From Flavobacterium fluviale (lineage in GTDB: Bacteria; Bacteroidota; Bacteroidia; Flavobacteriales; Flavobacteriaceae), in contig NZ_CP030261.1 of the NCBI RefSeq assembly GCF_003312915.1, positions 1,178,001 to 1,242,000 on the forward strand: a stretch of DNA of 64,000 nt, written 5' to 3'. The translations under genes and the position numbers were made by a program. Positions 17,675 through 25,814 of the stretch are shown in pieces. Position 1 is the stretch's first letter; every line of letters begins with the position of its first letter. A model generated the notes under the pieces. It was not told where the DNA came from. It saw nothing but the letters and a program-made list of their open reading frames with translations, and searched no databases.

Positions 17675-17699
17675 ATATTTTAAATTTAGAAACTATTTC

Positions 17700-17745
17700 A
17701 AATGGAATTTTGTTGAGGTAAATCTTAACAGAGTTCCATTTTTTT
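17700..17745 (+). terminator. Rho-independent terminator
   Basis: A 15-base stem (17700-17714 with 17727-17741, two G-T wobbles) carries a 12-base loop and a T-run. It lies just after the secreted-protein gene. Confidence 0.75.
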
Positions 17746-17799
17746 ATAATTTGGTTTGTAAAGCGTTTTAGATATAAATTTAAAAACGAAATTGTATAA

Positions 17800-17829
17800 T
17801 TGATTGTAGCTTACAAATGATTAAATTTG
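17800..17829 (+). promoter_or_regulatory. hflX promoter
   Basis: TTG (17800-17802), a 19-base spacer, then TAAATTTG (17822-17829): an exact match to the Bacteroidota consensus. The predicted start of transcription is only about 10 bases before the ATG. Confidence 0.65.
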
Positions 17830-17845
17830 CACCTTATTCAAGACT

Positions 17846-19087
17846 ATGTTAGAAAAAGAAGTTATAAATTTTGAGAGAACAGTAATTGTTGGAATTGTTA
17901 CTCAAAATCAAAGTGAAGAAAAACTAAATGAATATTTAGACGAATTGGAGTTTTTGACATTTACCGCGGGTGGTGAAGTGATTAAGCGCTTTTCGCAAAA
18001 AATGGAACGCCCGAATCCCAAGACTTTTGTGGGTACGGGTAAAATTGATGACATCAATCTTTTTGTAAAAGAAAACAAAATATCGACTGTAATTTTTGAT
18101 GATGAATTAACGCCTTCACAGCAAAAAAATATTTCGAGAATTATTGATTGTAAAATTCTGGATAGAACCAATTTAATTCTAGATATTTTTGCACAGCGAG
18201 CTGAAACTTCTTACGCAAGAACTCAGGTAGAATTGGCTCAATGTCAATACTTACTTCCAAGACTTTCTGGTTTATGGACGCACCTTGAGCGTCAAAAAGG
18301 TGGTATTGGTATGCGTGGACCTGGAGAAACAGAGATCGAAACCGATAGACGTATTGTGCGTGACAGAATTTCGTTGTTGAAAGATAAAATCAAAACAATT
18401 GACAAGCAGATGAGCATTCAGCGCAGTAATCGCGGTGCTATGGTTCGTGTTGCTTTGGTCGGTTACACAAACGTTGGAAAATCAACTTTGATGAATGCAA
18501 TTGGTAAAAGCGATGTTTTTGTAGAAAACAAATTATTTGCAACGTTGGATACTACGGTTCGAAAAGTGGTGATTAAAAACTTACCATTTTTGCTTTCAGA
18601 TACCGTTGGTTTTATTCGAAAACTGCCAACACAATTAGTTGATTCTTTTAAAAGTACACTGGATGAGGTTCGTGAAGCAGATTTGCTTTTGCATGTTGTA
18701 GATATTTCGCATCCAGACTTTGAAGATCACATTGAATCTGTAAATAAAACTTTGCAGGAAATTAAAAGTAATGACAAGCCAACAATCATGGTTTTTAATA
18801 AAATCGATGCTTATCGTCATCTTACTATTGAAGAAGATGATTTAATTACCGAAAGAACCCGCAGACATTACACTCTTGAGGAATGGAAACAAACTTGGAT
18901 GAATGATGTAGGAGAAGGCAAAGCTCTATTTATTTCAGCAAGAGAAAAAGAGAATTTTGAAGAGTTTAGAGAAACGGTTTATGAAGCTGTTAGACAAATT
19001 CATATAACCAGATTCCCATACAATAAGTTTTTGTATCCTGATTATAAAGATGCAGTTGAGAAAGAAGAAGAAAAGGATGAAGAATAA
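17846..19087 (+). CDS. hflX: GTPase HflX
   Basis: A 413-residue ribosome-associated GTPase that splits stalled or stress-inactivated ribosomes. The N-terminal HflX domain contains NPKTFVGTGK and LDRTNLILDIFAQRA, followed by the glycine-rich GGIGMRGPGETEIETDRR. The G domain has G1 GYTNVGKST (about residue 205), G3 DTVGFIRKLP and G4 NKID. The acidic tail (KEEEKDEE) is common in flavobacterial versions. Length is normal. It is a single-gene unit with its own close promoter, and a nested palindrome follows the stop. Confidence 0.97.
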   Translation: MLEKEVINFERTVIVGIVTQNQSEEKLNEYLDELEFLTFTAGGEVIKRFSQKMERPNPKTFVGTGKIDDINLFVKENKISTVIFDDELTPSQQKNISRIIDCKILDRTNLILDIFAQRAETSYARTQVELAQCQYLLPRLSGLWTHLERQKGGIGMRGPGETEIETDRRIVRDRISLLKDKIKTIDKQMSIQRSNRGAMVRVALVGYTNVGKSTLMNAIGKSDVFVENKLFATLDTTVRKVVIKNLPFLLSDTVGFIRKLPTQLVDSFKSTLDEVREADLLLHVVDISHPDFEDHIESVNKTLQEIKSNDKPTIMVFNKIDAYRHLTIEEDDLITERTRRHYTLEEWKQTWMNDVGEGKALFISAREKENFEEFRETVYEAVRQIHITRFPYNKFLYPDYKDAVEKEEEKDEE

Positions 19088-19096
19088 TAAAAATCT

Positions 19097-19235
19097 TTAC
19101 CGCAAAGAGCGCTAAGATTTTTATAGTATAACATCAGAAAAAATAAAGTTCGCAAAGCTAAATTAAAATCCAGCTTTGCGAACTTTTATTTTTATAAAAT
19201 TAAGCTTTGAAAAAACTTTGCGCTCTTTGCGGTAA
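19097..19235. repeat. Nested intergenic palindrome, cgcaaag family (copy A)
   Basis: The outer arms 19097-19112 and 19220-19235 (16 bases) and the inner arms 19145-19159 and 19172-19186 (15 bases) are both perfect. The words cgcaaag and ctttgcg recur in copies B (25716-25804) and C (51833-51887). It lies between convergent hflX and the DUF3078 gene and could terminate both. Confidence 0.8.
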
Positions 19236-19255
19236 AATGTAATAAGAGTTATAGA

Positions 19256-20206
19256 TTAAAATCCGAAATTAACTCCTAAACCAAAAACTTGTCTAGTTTG
19301 AAGTCCTTTGAAAGCGTTATCATCATATATAGCTTGGAAAGCAAAATTTGCCGACAAGAATTTATTAATTTTCATGATGATATTCAGCGAGTAGTTGATA
19401 TCAACATTTTGAGGATCTTCTAAATAATTAGAATATAAATTTAAGGTGTTTTCTGCAGTTACATTGGTCATAATCGCCAGTTTATAATAAACAGAAGTAT
19501 AAAAACCCAGTTCGTAGCGCATGGTTTTGCCTTCGTCAACACCAAAATAATCTCCATCTACGTAAGGCAGACCTGTAAATCTATCGATTCCGCTTGTATA
19601 AGCATTATCTACAAAAGTAAATTTTGAAGTAAGCGGTGCAAAATTTATTTTCAGATTTTCATCCTTAGACCAGTAAATACCAGGTCCAGTGGTAAGATAT
19701 CCAGGAGACATGAATTTAGTTTGTTCTGTTCTAATTTCTTTTCCATTGGCATCCTGACCATAAATGTAACCCGTTGTAAATTGAGTTCTAAAGTTTAAAA
19801 AGAAAGAGTAATACCATTCGCCAAAAGCTCTTTTTCCTACTATTGAATTAAACTCTAAACGGTCATCGGTCTTTTTTCCGAAGTCGGTGTTTTTAGTTTG
19901 TAAAAGTCCGTAAGAAGCAAGGATTTTATTATCCCAGGTTACGTCGTCTTTTTTATAATTGAAGTCGTAGTTTACTCCTAAAGTTCCAGAGAAACTATCT
20001 TCACCACCAGCAATCCAGTTGTTGAAACTTGATTGGTTTAACAAAAGAGAAACTGTTCCTTTGGCTTTCCAGCCTTCTCCTTCAATAGTATCATTGATTT
20101 TTTTTACTGCTTTTTCGGTATTCTGAATTAATTCTTTCTCTGAATTTTGTGCCTGAACAATAGCAAAGTTCGCTAAAATGCATAGTAATAACGCCAGCTT
20201 TCTCAT
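19256..20206 (-). CDS. DUF3078 domain-containing protein, probable outer-membrane barrel
   Basis: A 316-residue protein with a signal peptide (MRKLALLLCILANFAIVQAQ). It has alternating aromatic beta strands throughout and a C-terminal GLGVNFGF strand typical of outer-membrane proteins. Blocks such as NQSSFNNWIAGGEDSFSG identify DUF3078, a Bacteroidota family of unknown role. It lies at the distal end of the suf cluster but has its own exact -7 box upstream (20231-20238), so it may be expressed separately. Confidence 0.85.
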   Translation of the reverse strand: MRKLALLLCILANFAIVQAQNSEKELIQNTEKAVKKINDTIEGEGWKAKGTVSLLLNQSSFNNWIAGGEDSFSGTLGVNYDFNYKKDDVTWDNKILASYGLLQTKNTDFGKKTDDRLEFNSIVGKRAFGEWYYSFFLNFRTQFTTGYIYGQDANGKEIRTEQTKFMSPGYLTTGPGIYWSKDENLKINFAPLTSKFTFVDNAYTSGIDRFTGLPYVDGDYFGVDEGKTMRYELGFYTSVYYKLAIMTNVTAENTLNLYSNYLEDPQNVDINYSLNIIMKINKFLSANFAFQAIYDDNAFKGLQTRQVFGLGVNFGF

Positions 20207-20230
20207 GGTTGTTTAGTTTAAGTGTATTAT

Positions 20231-20238
20231 CAAATATA
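20231..20238 (-). promoter_or_regulatory. -7 box of the DUF3078 gene
   Basis: An exact TATATTTG on the minus strand, 24 bases before the ATG. Confidence 0.5.
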
Positions 20239-20283
20239 CTAAAAACCAATTGAAACTAGATAATTATCGCTTGTAATTGCAGG

Positions 20284-20793
20284 TTATTTCTTAGATTCTT
20301 TATATAGAGGTACTGCAGAACACGCCTCACCATACATTATACTGCGAGCAAATGGCTGTAAATAATTTGTGGCTAAAATATAAGCGCGCATTGGAACGGG
20401 TTTTCTAGAACAGCCTTTTACAATTACAGGCTTACTTTTATAAACAGAATAATCGATTCTGCTTAAAATTTCTTCGTAAAGACTTGCATCAAGATCTTCG
20501 ATTGTTCCGTTGACTACTTTTTTGGCAAAAGGAGCCAAATGAACACTAACTAAAATTAATGCCCAAGCAGGAATAATAGCATCTGTACTGCAATGTACAG
20601 CAACATATTGATCTTGATATTGCGACCAATCATGATTTTTTAGGTGCTCTCTAAAGTCTTTTTCTTTCAATAAAAATCCTTCCAAAAGCCATTGCGAAAT
20701 GTCAATCTGCACACGCATTCCTTTTGGATAATAATCCTCTAAATCAAAAACTTCTAAAGCACTATTGGCGACTTTATTGATAATTTCTTCCAT
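20284..20793 (-). CDS. DUF2480 family protein
   Basis: A 169-residue cytoplasmic protein without a signal peptide. Features are FDLEDYYPKGMRVQIDISQW near the N-terminus, HCSTDAIIPAWAL in the middle and GCSRKPVPMRAYI near the end. It matches the DUF2480 family, which in Bacteroidota commonly sits beside suf genes. A role in Fe-S biogenesis is suggested only by that neighbourhood. A simple-sequence hairpin separates it from the sufT-like gene upstream. Confidence 0.85.
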   Translation of the reverse strand: MEEIINKVANSALEVFDLEDYYPKGMRVQIDISQWLLEGFLLKEKDFREHLKNHDWSQYQDQYVAVHCSTDAIIPAWALILVSVHLAPFAKKVVNGTIEDLDASLYEEILSRIDYSVYKSKPVIVKGCSRKPVPMRAYILATNYLQPFARSIMYGEACSAVPLYKESKK

Positions 20794-20819
20794 TTTTTTA
20801 GTCTGAAAGTCGAAGGTCG

Positions 20820-20871
20820 AAAGTCATAAAGTCCTTCACTTTGAGACTTTATGACTTTTGACTTTATGACT
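20820..20871. repeat. agtcataaagtc hairpin repeat
   Basis: Perfect 14-base arms (20820-20833 and 20845-20858) flank an 11-base loop, with a further partial copy of the right arm at 20861-20871. It lies between two suf-cluster genes and may attenuate transcription. Confidence 0.65.
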
Positions 20872-20874
20872 AAA

Positions 20875-21198
20875 TTAAAGCATTCCTAATTCTAATTTTG
20901 CTTCTTCGCTCATTAAATCTTTACTCCAAGGCGGATCGAAAGTAATTTCTACTTCAACATCTTTAATGTGTTCGATTGTTTTTACTTTCTCTTCCACTTC
21001 GCGTGGTAAGCTTTCTGCAACTGGGCAGTTTGGAGAAGTTAAAGTCATTAGAATTTTTACTTCGTAATCTGTATTTACCATTACGTCGTAAATTAATCCT
21101 AATTCGTAAATATCTACAGGGATTTCAGGATCGTAAATTCCTTTTAAAATTCTTACGATTGATTCTCCTAATTCGTTTGTGTCTATTTCTTGTTCCAT
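20875..21198 (-). CDS. sufT: SufT-like DUF59 (MIP18 family) Fe-S assembly factor
   Basis: A 107-residue protein of the DUF59/MIP18 family, which helps mature Fe-S proteins. Diagnostic blocks are IYDPEIPVDIYELGLIYDV, the cysteine loop LTSPNCPVAESLP and FDPPWSKDLMSEEAK. The frame extends 13 codons upstream to a possible ATG at 21237. I prefer the ATG at 21198 (MEQEIDTNELGE) because it gives the usual family length. It lies downstream of sufE in the suf cluster, separated from it by the GxxExxY gene. The symbol is by family and context. Confidence 0.85.
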   Translation of the reverse strand: MEQEIDTNELGESIVRILKGIYDPEIPVDIYELGLIYDVMVNTDYEVKILMTLTSPNCPVAESLPREVEEKVKTIEHIKDVEVEITFDPPWSKDLMSEEAKLELGML

Positions 21199-21283
21199 TG
21201 TTTGTGTTTTTTCACCATATAAGTGATATAAGTTCATTTAAAATATAAGCTTATGAGTATATGTTTTAATTTTTAGTTAGTTT

Positions 21284-21694
21284 TTAATCTTGTAGCCAGC
21301 GATATAATTCGTTGACATATGTTTTCTGACCTTCGTGATAAATATTTGTTACATTAAAATTTATCATTAATCCTATTGGTGATTTTAAAAGTTTCATATA
21401 AGACATTAGTTTTGCAATATGAACAGGTATAATTTGATCAACAGCTTTTAATTCAAGAACTAAACAATTCTCAATGAATAAATCACATCTTAAATCTGAC
21501 TCTAATTGTAATCCTTTATATTCAATAGGAATTACTAACTCAGATTTAAAATTAATACCTCTTAGTGATAATTTTTTAATCATGCACTGATGATATATAC
21601 TTTCTAAAAGTCCTGCTCCAATATTTTTATGAACTTCAATCGCTGCTCCGTTAACTTGATAAATTAAATCAGTCAAATATTTCTTTGTCATCAT
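21284..21694 (-). CDS. GxxExxY protein
   Basis: A 136-residue protein with the namesake motif in GAGLLESIY, then an acidic strand and VLELKAVDQI, like the core of a PD-(D/E)XK nuclease fold, and the terminal VNELYRWL. The family is widespread and often mobile. Its biochemical role is unsettled. Here it interrupts the suf cluster between sufE and the sufT-like gene, with 85- and 180-base gaps on either side, which suggests later insertion. Confidence 0.88.
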   Translation of the reverse strand: MMTKKYLTDLIYQVNGAAIEVHKNIGAGLLESIYHQCMIKKLSLRGINFKSELVIPIEYKGLQLESDLRCDLFIENCLVLELKAVDQIIPVHIAKLMSYMKLLKSPIGLMINFNVTNIYHEGQKTYVNELYRWLQD

Positions 21695-21874
21695 TTACTT
21701 TTTTAAGCAATAATAACAAATAAAAAAGAAAGATAAAACTTACTTTATTTGTTTTTAGCCATTCAAGTTATATGAGTTCTTTTAAACAGAATACTTATAT
21801 TTCTTATGCTTTTAGACAAAGTTAATTCAAGCGTAAATCTTAAATTTTCTTATATCACTTATATGGTTTAAATC

Positions 21875-22300
21875 TTAATTTTTGTTTTTTGAATCAAATG
21901 CCAAAGCATACATTTTGATGTTCTTTATCATCGAAACCAAACCGTTAGCACGTGTTGCTGATAAATGCTCTTTTAGACCGATTTCGTCAATAAAATCTAC
22001 ATCAGCTTCTAGAATATCTTTTGCTTTTTGATTCGAGAAAGCACGAATTAAAATTGCGATTATCCCTTTAGTCAAAATAGCATCGCTGTCTGCTGTGAAA
22101 ATAATTTTATCGTCTTGCTGTTCGCCTTGTAACCAAACTTTCGACTGGCATCCTTTAATTAAATTCTCATCGGTTTTATATTCTTCTTTAATCAGCGGAA
22201 GCGTTTTTCCGAGCTCAATGATGTATTCGTAACGCTGCATCCAGTCGTCGAACATTGAGAATTCGTCTATTATTTCGTTTTGTATTTCCTTTATTGTCAT
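21875..22300 (-). CDS. sufE: SufE family Fe-S assembly protein
   Basis: A 141-residue sulfur acceptor that takes persulfide from the SufS cysteine desulfurase. The reactive cysteine is in IKGCQSKVWL (about residue 50). DDWMQRYEYIIELGK and LSATRANGL are family blocks. It starts just after the lipoprotein gene (2 bases between them) in the sufS-lipoprotein-sufE order and is probably on the same transcript as sufS. Confidence 0.93.
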   Translation of the reverse strand: MTIKEIQNEIIDEFSMFDDWMQRYEYIIELGKTLPLIKEEYKTDENLIKGCQSKVWLQGEQQDDKIIFTADSDAILTKGIIAILIRAFSNQKAKDILEADVDFIDEIGLKEHLSATRANGLVSMIKNIKMYALAFDSKNKN

Positions 22301-22302
22301 AA

Positions 22303-22728
22303 CTATTCTTTAGCAAAATCAACTAATAAATTTACTAGTTTTTCAATTTCCTTTGGAGGAAAACCATTGTCGAAACCTGGAGTTTCGTATGTTTTTTGAT
22401 TTTGTATTATTTTTAAATTTCCTATTGCAGCACCATCATAAGTACGTTTATCCGTTGGCGCCTTTAATGTAGAAAGGCTTTCTAAATTCACTTTTGAAAA
22501 CGCATCAACAATTTTATTCCATTTTGCATCGTCAATATTACTTTTAACAGGTGCAGCATCGCGTCCGTTTGTAACCGAAACCGATTTATTCTCTACTACA
22601 ATACTTTTATGATAGCCTCTAGAATGTGCAGAATATTCAATTTTTGTTGATGTCATATCTACTTTTTTTTGGCTGCAGCATCCTGTTGCGATAAAAAGCG
22701 TTAAGAACAATAATGATAGTATTTTCAT
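22303..22728 (-). CDS. Small lipoprotein of unknown function in the suf cluster
   Basis: A 141-residue protein with a signal peptide ending in FIATGCCSQ, a lipobox with two adjacent cysteines. The mature part is mixed alpha/beta with TDKRTYDGAAIGNLKI. I do not name the family. It sits between sufS (13 bases upstream) and sufE (2 bases downstream), so it is co-expressed with the sulfur-transfer pair although it is exported. No link to Fe-S assembly can be shown. Confidence 0.75.
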   Translation of the reverse strand: MKILSLLFLTLFIATGCCSQKKVDMTSTKIEYSAHSRGYHKSIVVENKSVSVTNGRDAAPVKSNIDDAKWNKIVDAFSKVNLESLSTLKAPTDKRTYDGAAIGNLKIIQNQKTYETPGFDNGFPPKEIEKLVNLLVDFAKE

Positions 22729-22741
22729 AGGTTTACTTTTT

Positions 22742-23956
22742 TTAGCTTAGCATTGTTTGCGCTTTCTTAACAGCGTCAACCATTAAATCAATTTCCTCTT
22801 TAGTGTTATAAAAAGAGAAAGAAGCGCGGATAGTTCCAGGAATACAGAAGAAACTCATAATTGGTTGTGCACAATGATGTCCTGTTCTAACGGCAATTCC
22901 TAGTTTATCGATAATTGAACCAATATCATATGGATGAATTCCATCAATATTAAACGAAACTACAGATGCTTTGTTTTTTCCCGTTCCGTAGATTCGTAAA
23001 CCTTCAATTTCAGATAAACGCTTTGTAGCATATTCTAAAAGTTCGTGTTCGTATTCCTGAATATTTTCAAAACCAATGTTATTTAAATAATCAATTGCAG
23101 TTCCAAGAACAATTCCGCCGGCAATATTTGGTGTACCAGCTTCAAATTTATGAGGAAGATCTGCGTAAGTAGTTTTCTCGAAAGTAACTTCTTTGATCAT
23201 TTCGCCGCCGCCTTGATAAGGAGGAAGTTTGTTTAACCAATCTTCTTTTCCGTATAAAATTCCAGTTCCAGTTGGACCGCACATTTTATGACCTGAAAAA
23301 GCATAGAAATCACAATCTAATTCTTGAACATCTGGTTTTAAATGTGGAACAGCCTGAGCGCCGTCTATCAAAACTGCAGCACCAAAACTGTGTGCTTTAT
23401 CAATAATATATTTGATCGGATTAATGATTCCAAGTGCATTTGAAATATGATTAAGTGTAACCACTTTTGTTTTCTCAGAAAGCAAAGCATCAAACTCTTC
23501 TAGAATTAATTCTCCGTTTTCATTAATTGGAATTACTTTTAAAACTGCTCCTGTTTTTTCACACAACATCTGCCAAGGCACAATATTACTGTGATGTTCC
23601 AATGACGAAACAATTACTTCATCACCTGGTTTTAAAATTGAAGCAAAACCATTGGTTACTAAATTAATACCATGAGTTGTTCCCGAAGTAAAAAGTACTT
23701 CATGAGCATGTTTTGCGTTTATATGTTCTTTTACTTTGCCACGAGAAACCTCGTAAGCGTCAGTAGCTAACTGGCTTAAAGTGTGAACGCCACGATGAAT
23801 ATTGGCGTTGATTTCCTGATAATATTTTACTTCCGCATCGATCACAACTTGTGGTTTTTGCGAAGTAGCTCCGTTGTCGAAATATACTAAAGGTTTTCCG
23901 TTAACTTTTTGGTTAAGAATTGGAAAATCAGCTCTTATTTTTTGAATATCTAGCAT
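22742..23956 (-). CDS. sufS: Cysteine desulfurase SufS
   Basis: A 404-residue class V PLP aminotransferase-fold enzyme that releases sulfur from cysteine for Fe-S clusters. It begins DIQKIRADFPIL. NHISNALG and LIDGAQAVPH contact PLP, the PLP lysine is in SGHKMCGPTG (about residue 224), and the persulfide cysteine is in RTGHHCAQP (about 362). Length is normal. It has its own exact -7 box (23982-23989). This fits the observation that the serine hydrolase on the opposite strand separates it from sufD. Confidence 0.96.
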   Translation of the reverse strand: MLDIQKIRADFPILNQKVNGKPLVYFDNGATSQKPQVVIDAEVKYYQEINANIHRGVHTLSQLATDAYEVSRGKVKEHINAKHAHEVLFTSGTTHGINLVTNGFASILKPGDEVIVSSLEHHSNIVPWQMLCEKTGAVLKVIPINENGELILEEFDALLSEKTKVVTLNHISNALGIINPIKYIIDKAHSFGAAVLIDGAQAVPHLKPDVQELDCDFYAFSGHKMCGPTGTGILYGKEDWLNKLPPYQGGGEMIKEVTFEKTTYADLPHKFEAGTPNIAGGIVLGTAIDYLNNIGFENIQEYEHELLEYATKRLSEIEGLRIYGTGKNKASVVSFNIDGIHPYDIGSIIDKLGIAVRTGHHCAQPIMSFFCIPGTIRASFSFYNTKEEIDLMVDAVKKAQTMLS

Positions 23957-23981
23957 GTCTTATTTAGAAAAAATCTATTTA

Positions 23982-23989
23982 CAAAAGTA
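23982..23989 (-). promoter_or_regulatory. -7 box of sufS
   Basis: An exact TACTTTTG on the minus strand, 25 bases before the sufS ATG. It implies a separate promoter for the second half of the suf cluster. Confidence 0.5.
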
Positions 23990-24173
23990 CTAAAACTAAA
24001 TTTGTTTATACAGCAATTCTATAATTTCCTTTTATCGCATCATTGTTACAAGGCGTAAATGCTGATTCTGTAAAAATCAGTTGATTTTTCTGAATTATCT
24101 GAATCAGATTTATAATTTGACTCCTAAAAACGTGACCATAAATTATTTATATTGCAATAAAAATAACGTATCA

Positions 24174-25523
24174 ATGAAAAAATTTCTCAAAGTACTTCTG
24201 CTTGTAGTGGTTCTGGCTTTTTTATATTTCGGATTTACAACTTATCCAAAACTAGATTTGATTTCGGGTTTTTCTGCCAAGAGTATTGCGTCAGGACATT
24301 TTATAGATAATCGTTCGAAAGAATTAATTGAAAAAACCGACAATGATATCGACATGATTGATTTGGCAACAAATGCAATTGATGATGCGGGAAAATTTGC
24401 AACTTCAAATGTTTATGGGTTAAAAGAGAGAAAAGCGATTTACAGAGAAGGTTTAGGTGCTGTTTTGATTAATGATGATTTTGATATTTCGAAACCTTAT
24501 CTGCTTCCAAAAAGAACAAAGCTAGAAAATAATCTTCCTTTTCCATACGGAAATCAGGAGCCAAAAGATACCGCATTTTCGAATGTTGATTATTCCAAAT
24601 TAAAAAAAGCGGTTGATAATGCTTTTGATAAACCTAGTGGCGGAACAAAAAGAACCCGCGCCGTTGTAGTTTTATATAAAGACAAATTAATTGCCGAGAA
24701 ATATGATACAGGATTTAATAAAGACAGTAAAATTTTAGGCTGGTCAATGACGAAAAGCATTACAAGTTCGGCTTTTGGAGTTTTGGCAAAACAAGGTAAA
24801 ATCGATATTTACAAACCGGCGCCAGTTAAAGAATGGCAAAATGATGAACGCAAAAATATTACGCTTAACGATTTGCTTCACATGAATTCTGGTTTAGAAT
24901 GGGAGGAAAATTACAGCACAATCTGTGATGCTACAAAAATGCTTTTTCAGGCGGAAGATATGGGGAAAGTGCAGTTGGATAAACCAGCTCAATTTAAACC
25001 CAATACTCATTGGAATTATTCTTCTGGAACAACCAATCTATTATCCCTGATTTTAAGAAGACAATTTAAAACACAGCAAGAATATCTTGATTTTTGGTAC
25101 AGAGCTGTAATCGACAAAATCGGAATGAACTCGATGATTGTAGAGCAGGATATGAGCGGAACTTTCGTAGGCTCGTCTTACGGATGGGCAACACCGCGTG
25201 ACTGGTCAAAATTTGGATTATTATATCTAAGAAAAGGAAACTGGAACGGCGAACAAATCCTTGACGAAAGCTGGGTAAAATATACTGCAACTCCAACGAA
25301 TACTTCTGAGGGTAAATACGGAGCGCAGTTTTGGTTAAATGCGGGGGGGAAATTCCCAGACGTTCCTCGTGACATGTTTTATTGCAGCGGATATCAGGGG
25401 CAGATGGTGGCAATTATTCCGTCTCTGGATATGGTGATTGTGAGAATGGGAGTGAGAGAAGGTGATAAAAATTTTGATTTTAATGGGTTTTTGAAGGGGA
25501 TAATTGATAGTGTGAAGAAGTAA
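24174..25523 (+). CDS. Serine hydrolase, class C beta-lactamase-like family
   Basis: A 449-residue protein with an N-terminal membrane segment (about residues 5-22), so it is exported or anchored. The nucleophile motif SMTK (Ser191-Lys194), the YSSG motif (Tyr282) and the C-terminal CSGYQGQ loop are those of penicillin-binding-protein/class C beta-lactamase relatives that act as esterases or peptidases. The frame begins at a TTG at 24081, but MKKFLKVLL at 24174 is the natural start. It lies on the plus strand inside an otherwise minus-strand suf cluster, between sufS and sufD, so it was probably inserted there. Confidence 0.88.
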   Translation: MKKFLKVLLLVVVLAFLYFGFTTYPKLDLISGFSAKSIASGHFIDNRSKELIEKTDNDIDMIDLATNAIDDAGKFATSNVYGLKERKAIYREGLGAVLINDDFDISKPYLLPKRTKLENNLPFPYGNQEPKDTAFSNVDYSKLKKAVDNAFDKPSGGTKRTRAVVVLYKDKLIAEKYDTGFNKDSKILGWSMTKSITSSAFGVLAKQGKIDIYKPAPVKEWQNDERKNITLNDLLHMNSGLEWEENYSTICDATKMLFQAEDMGKVQLDKPAQFKPNTHWNYSSGTTNLLSLILRRQFKTQQEYLDFWYRAVIDKIGMNSMIVEQDMSGTFVGSSYGWATPRDWSKFGLLYLRKGNWNGEQILDESWVKYTATPTNTSEGKYGAQFWLNAGGKFPDVPRDMFYCSGYQGQMVAIIPSLDMVIVRMGVREGDKNFDFNGFLKGIIDSVKK

Positions 25524-25532
25524 ACAATAGTT

Positions 25533-25709
25533 ATGATAAAAAACAAAGTTTTACAATCGGTTTTAATGATAATTGGAGGTTGGTTCTCAATCGGCTTAGG
25601 TTATTCTACTAATCTAGGTTATTCGATAATAAATACAATTTGTTTTTTAGGAGGTATTGTATTGTTTTTGATTGGAATTATAATGTTTATTTTAACAGTA
25701 AGAGATTAA
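25533..25709 (+). CDS. Small membrane protein (58 aa)
   Basis: An ATG nine bases after the serine hydrolase stop opens 58 codons. Two hydrophobic segments (about residues 8-24 and 31-54, the second FLGGIVLFLIGIIMFIL) are joined by a short polar turn, and the protein ends TVRD. The tight spacing behind the hydrolase gene and the clean two-helix pattern support a real small inner-membrane protein. Its function is unknown. A nested palindrome follows directly. Confidence 0.65.
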   Translation: MIKNKVLQSVLMIIGGWFSIGLGYSTNLGYSIINTICFLGGIVLFLIGIIMFILTVRD

Positions 25710-25715
25710 AAATTA

Positions 25716-25804
25716 ACCGCAAAGACGCTAAGTAAAAAGCGCAAAGTTCGCAAAGTTTTGTAATAAACCTTTGCGAACTTTGCGTAACCTTTGTGTCTTT
25801 GCGG
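25716..25804. repeat. Nested intergenic palindrome, cgcaaag family (copy B)
   Basis: The inner arms 25740-25755 and 25769-25784 (16 bases) are perfect. The outer arms 25716-25728 and 25792-25804 match apart from one base. It separates the convergent small membrane protein gene and sufD and probably terminates both transcripts. Confidence 0.8.
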
Positions 25805-25814
25805 TAAAACCTGA

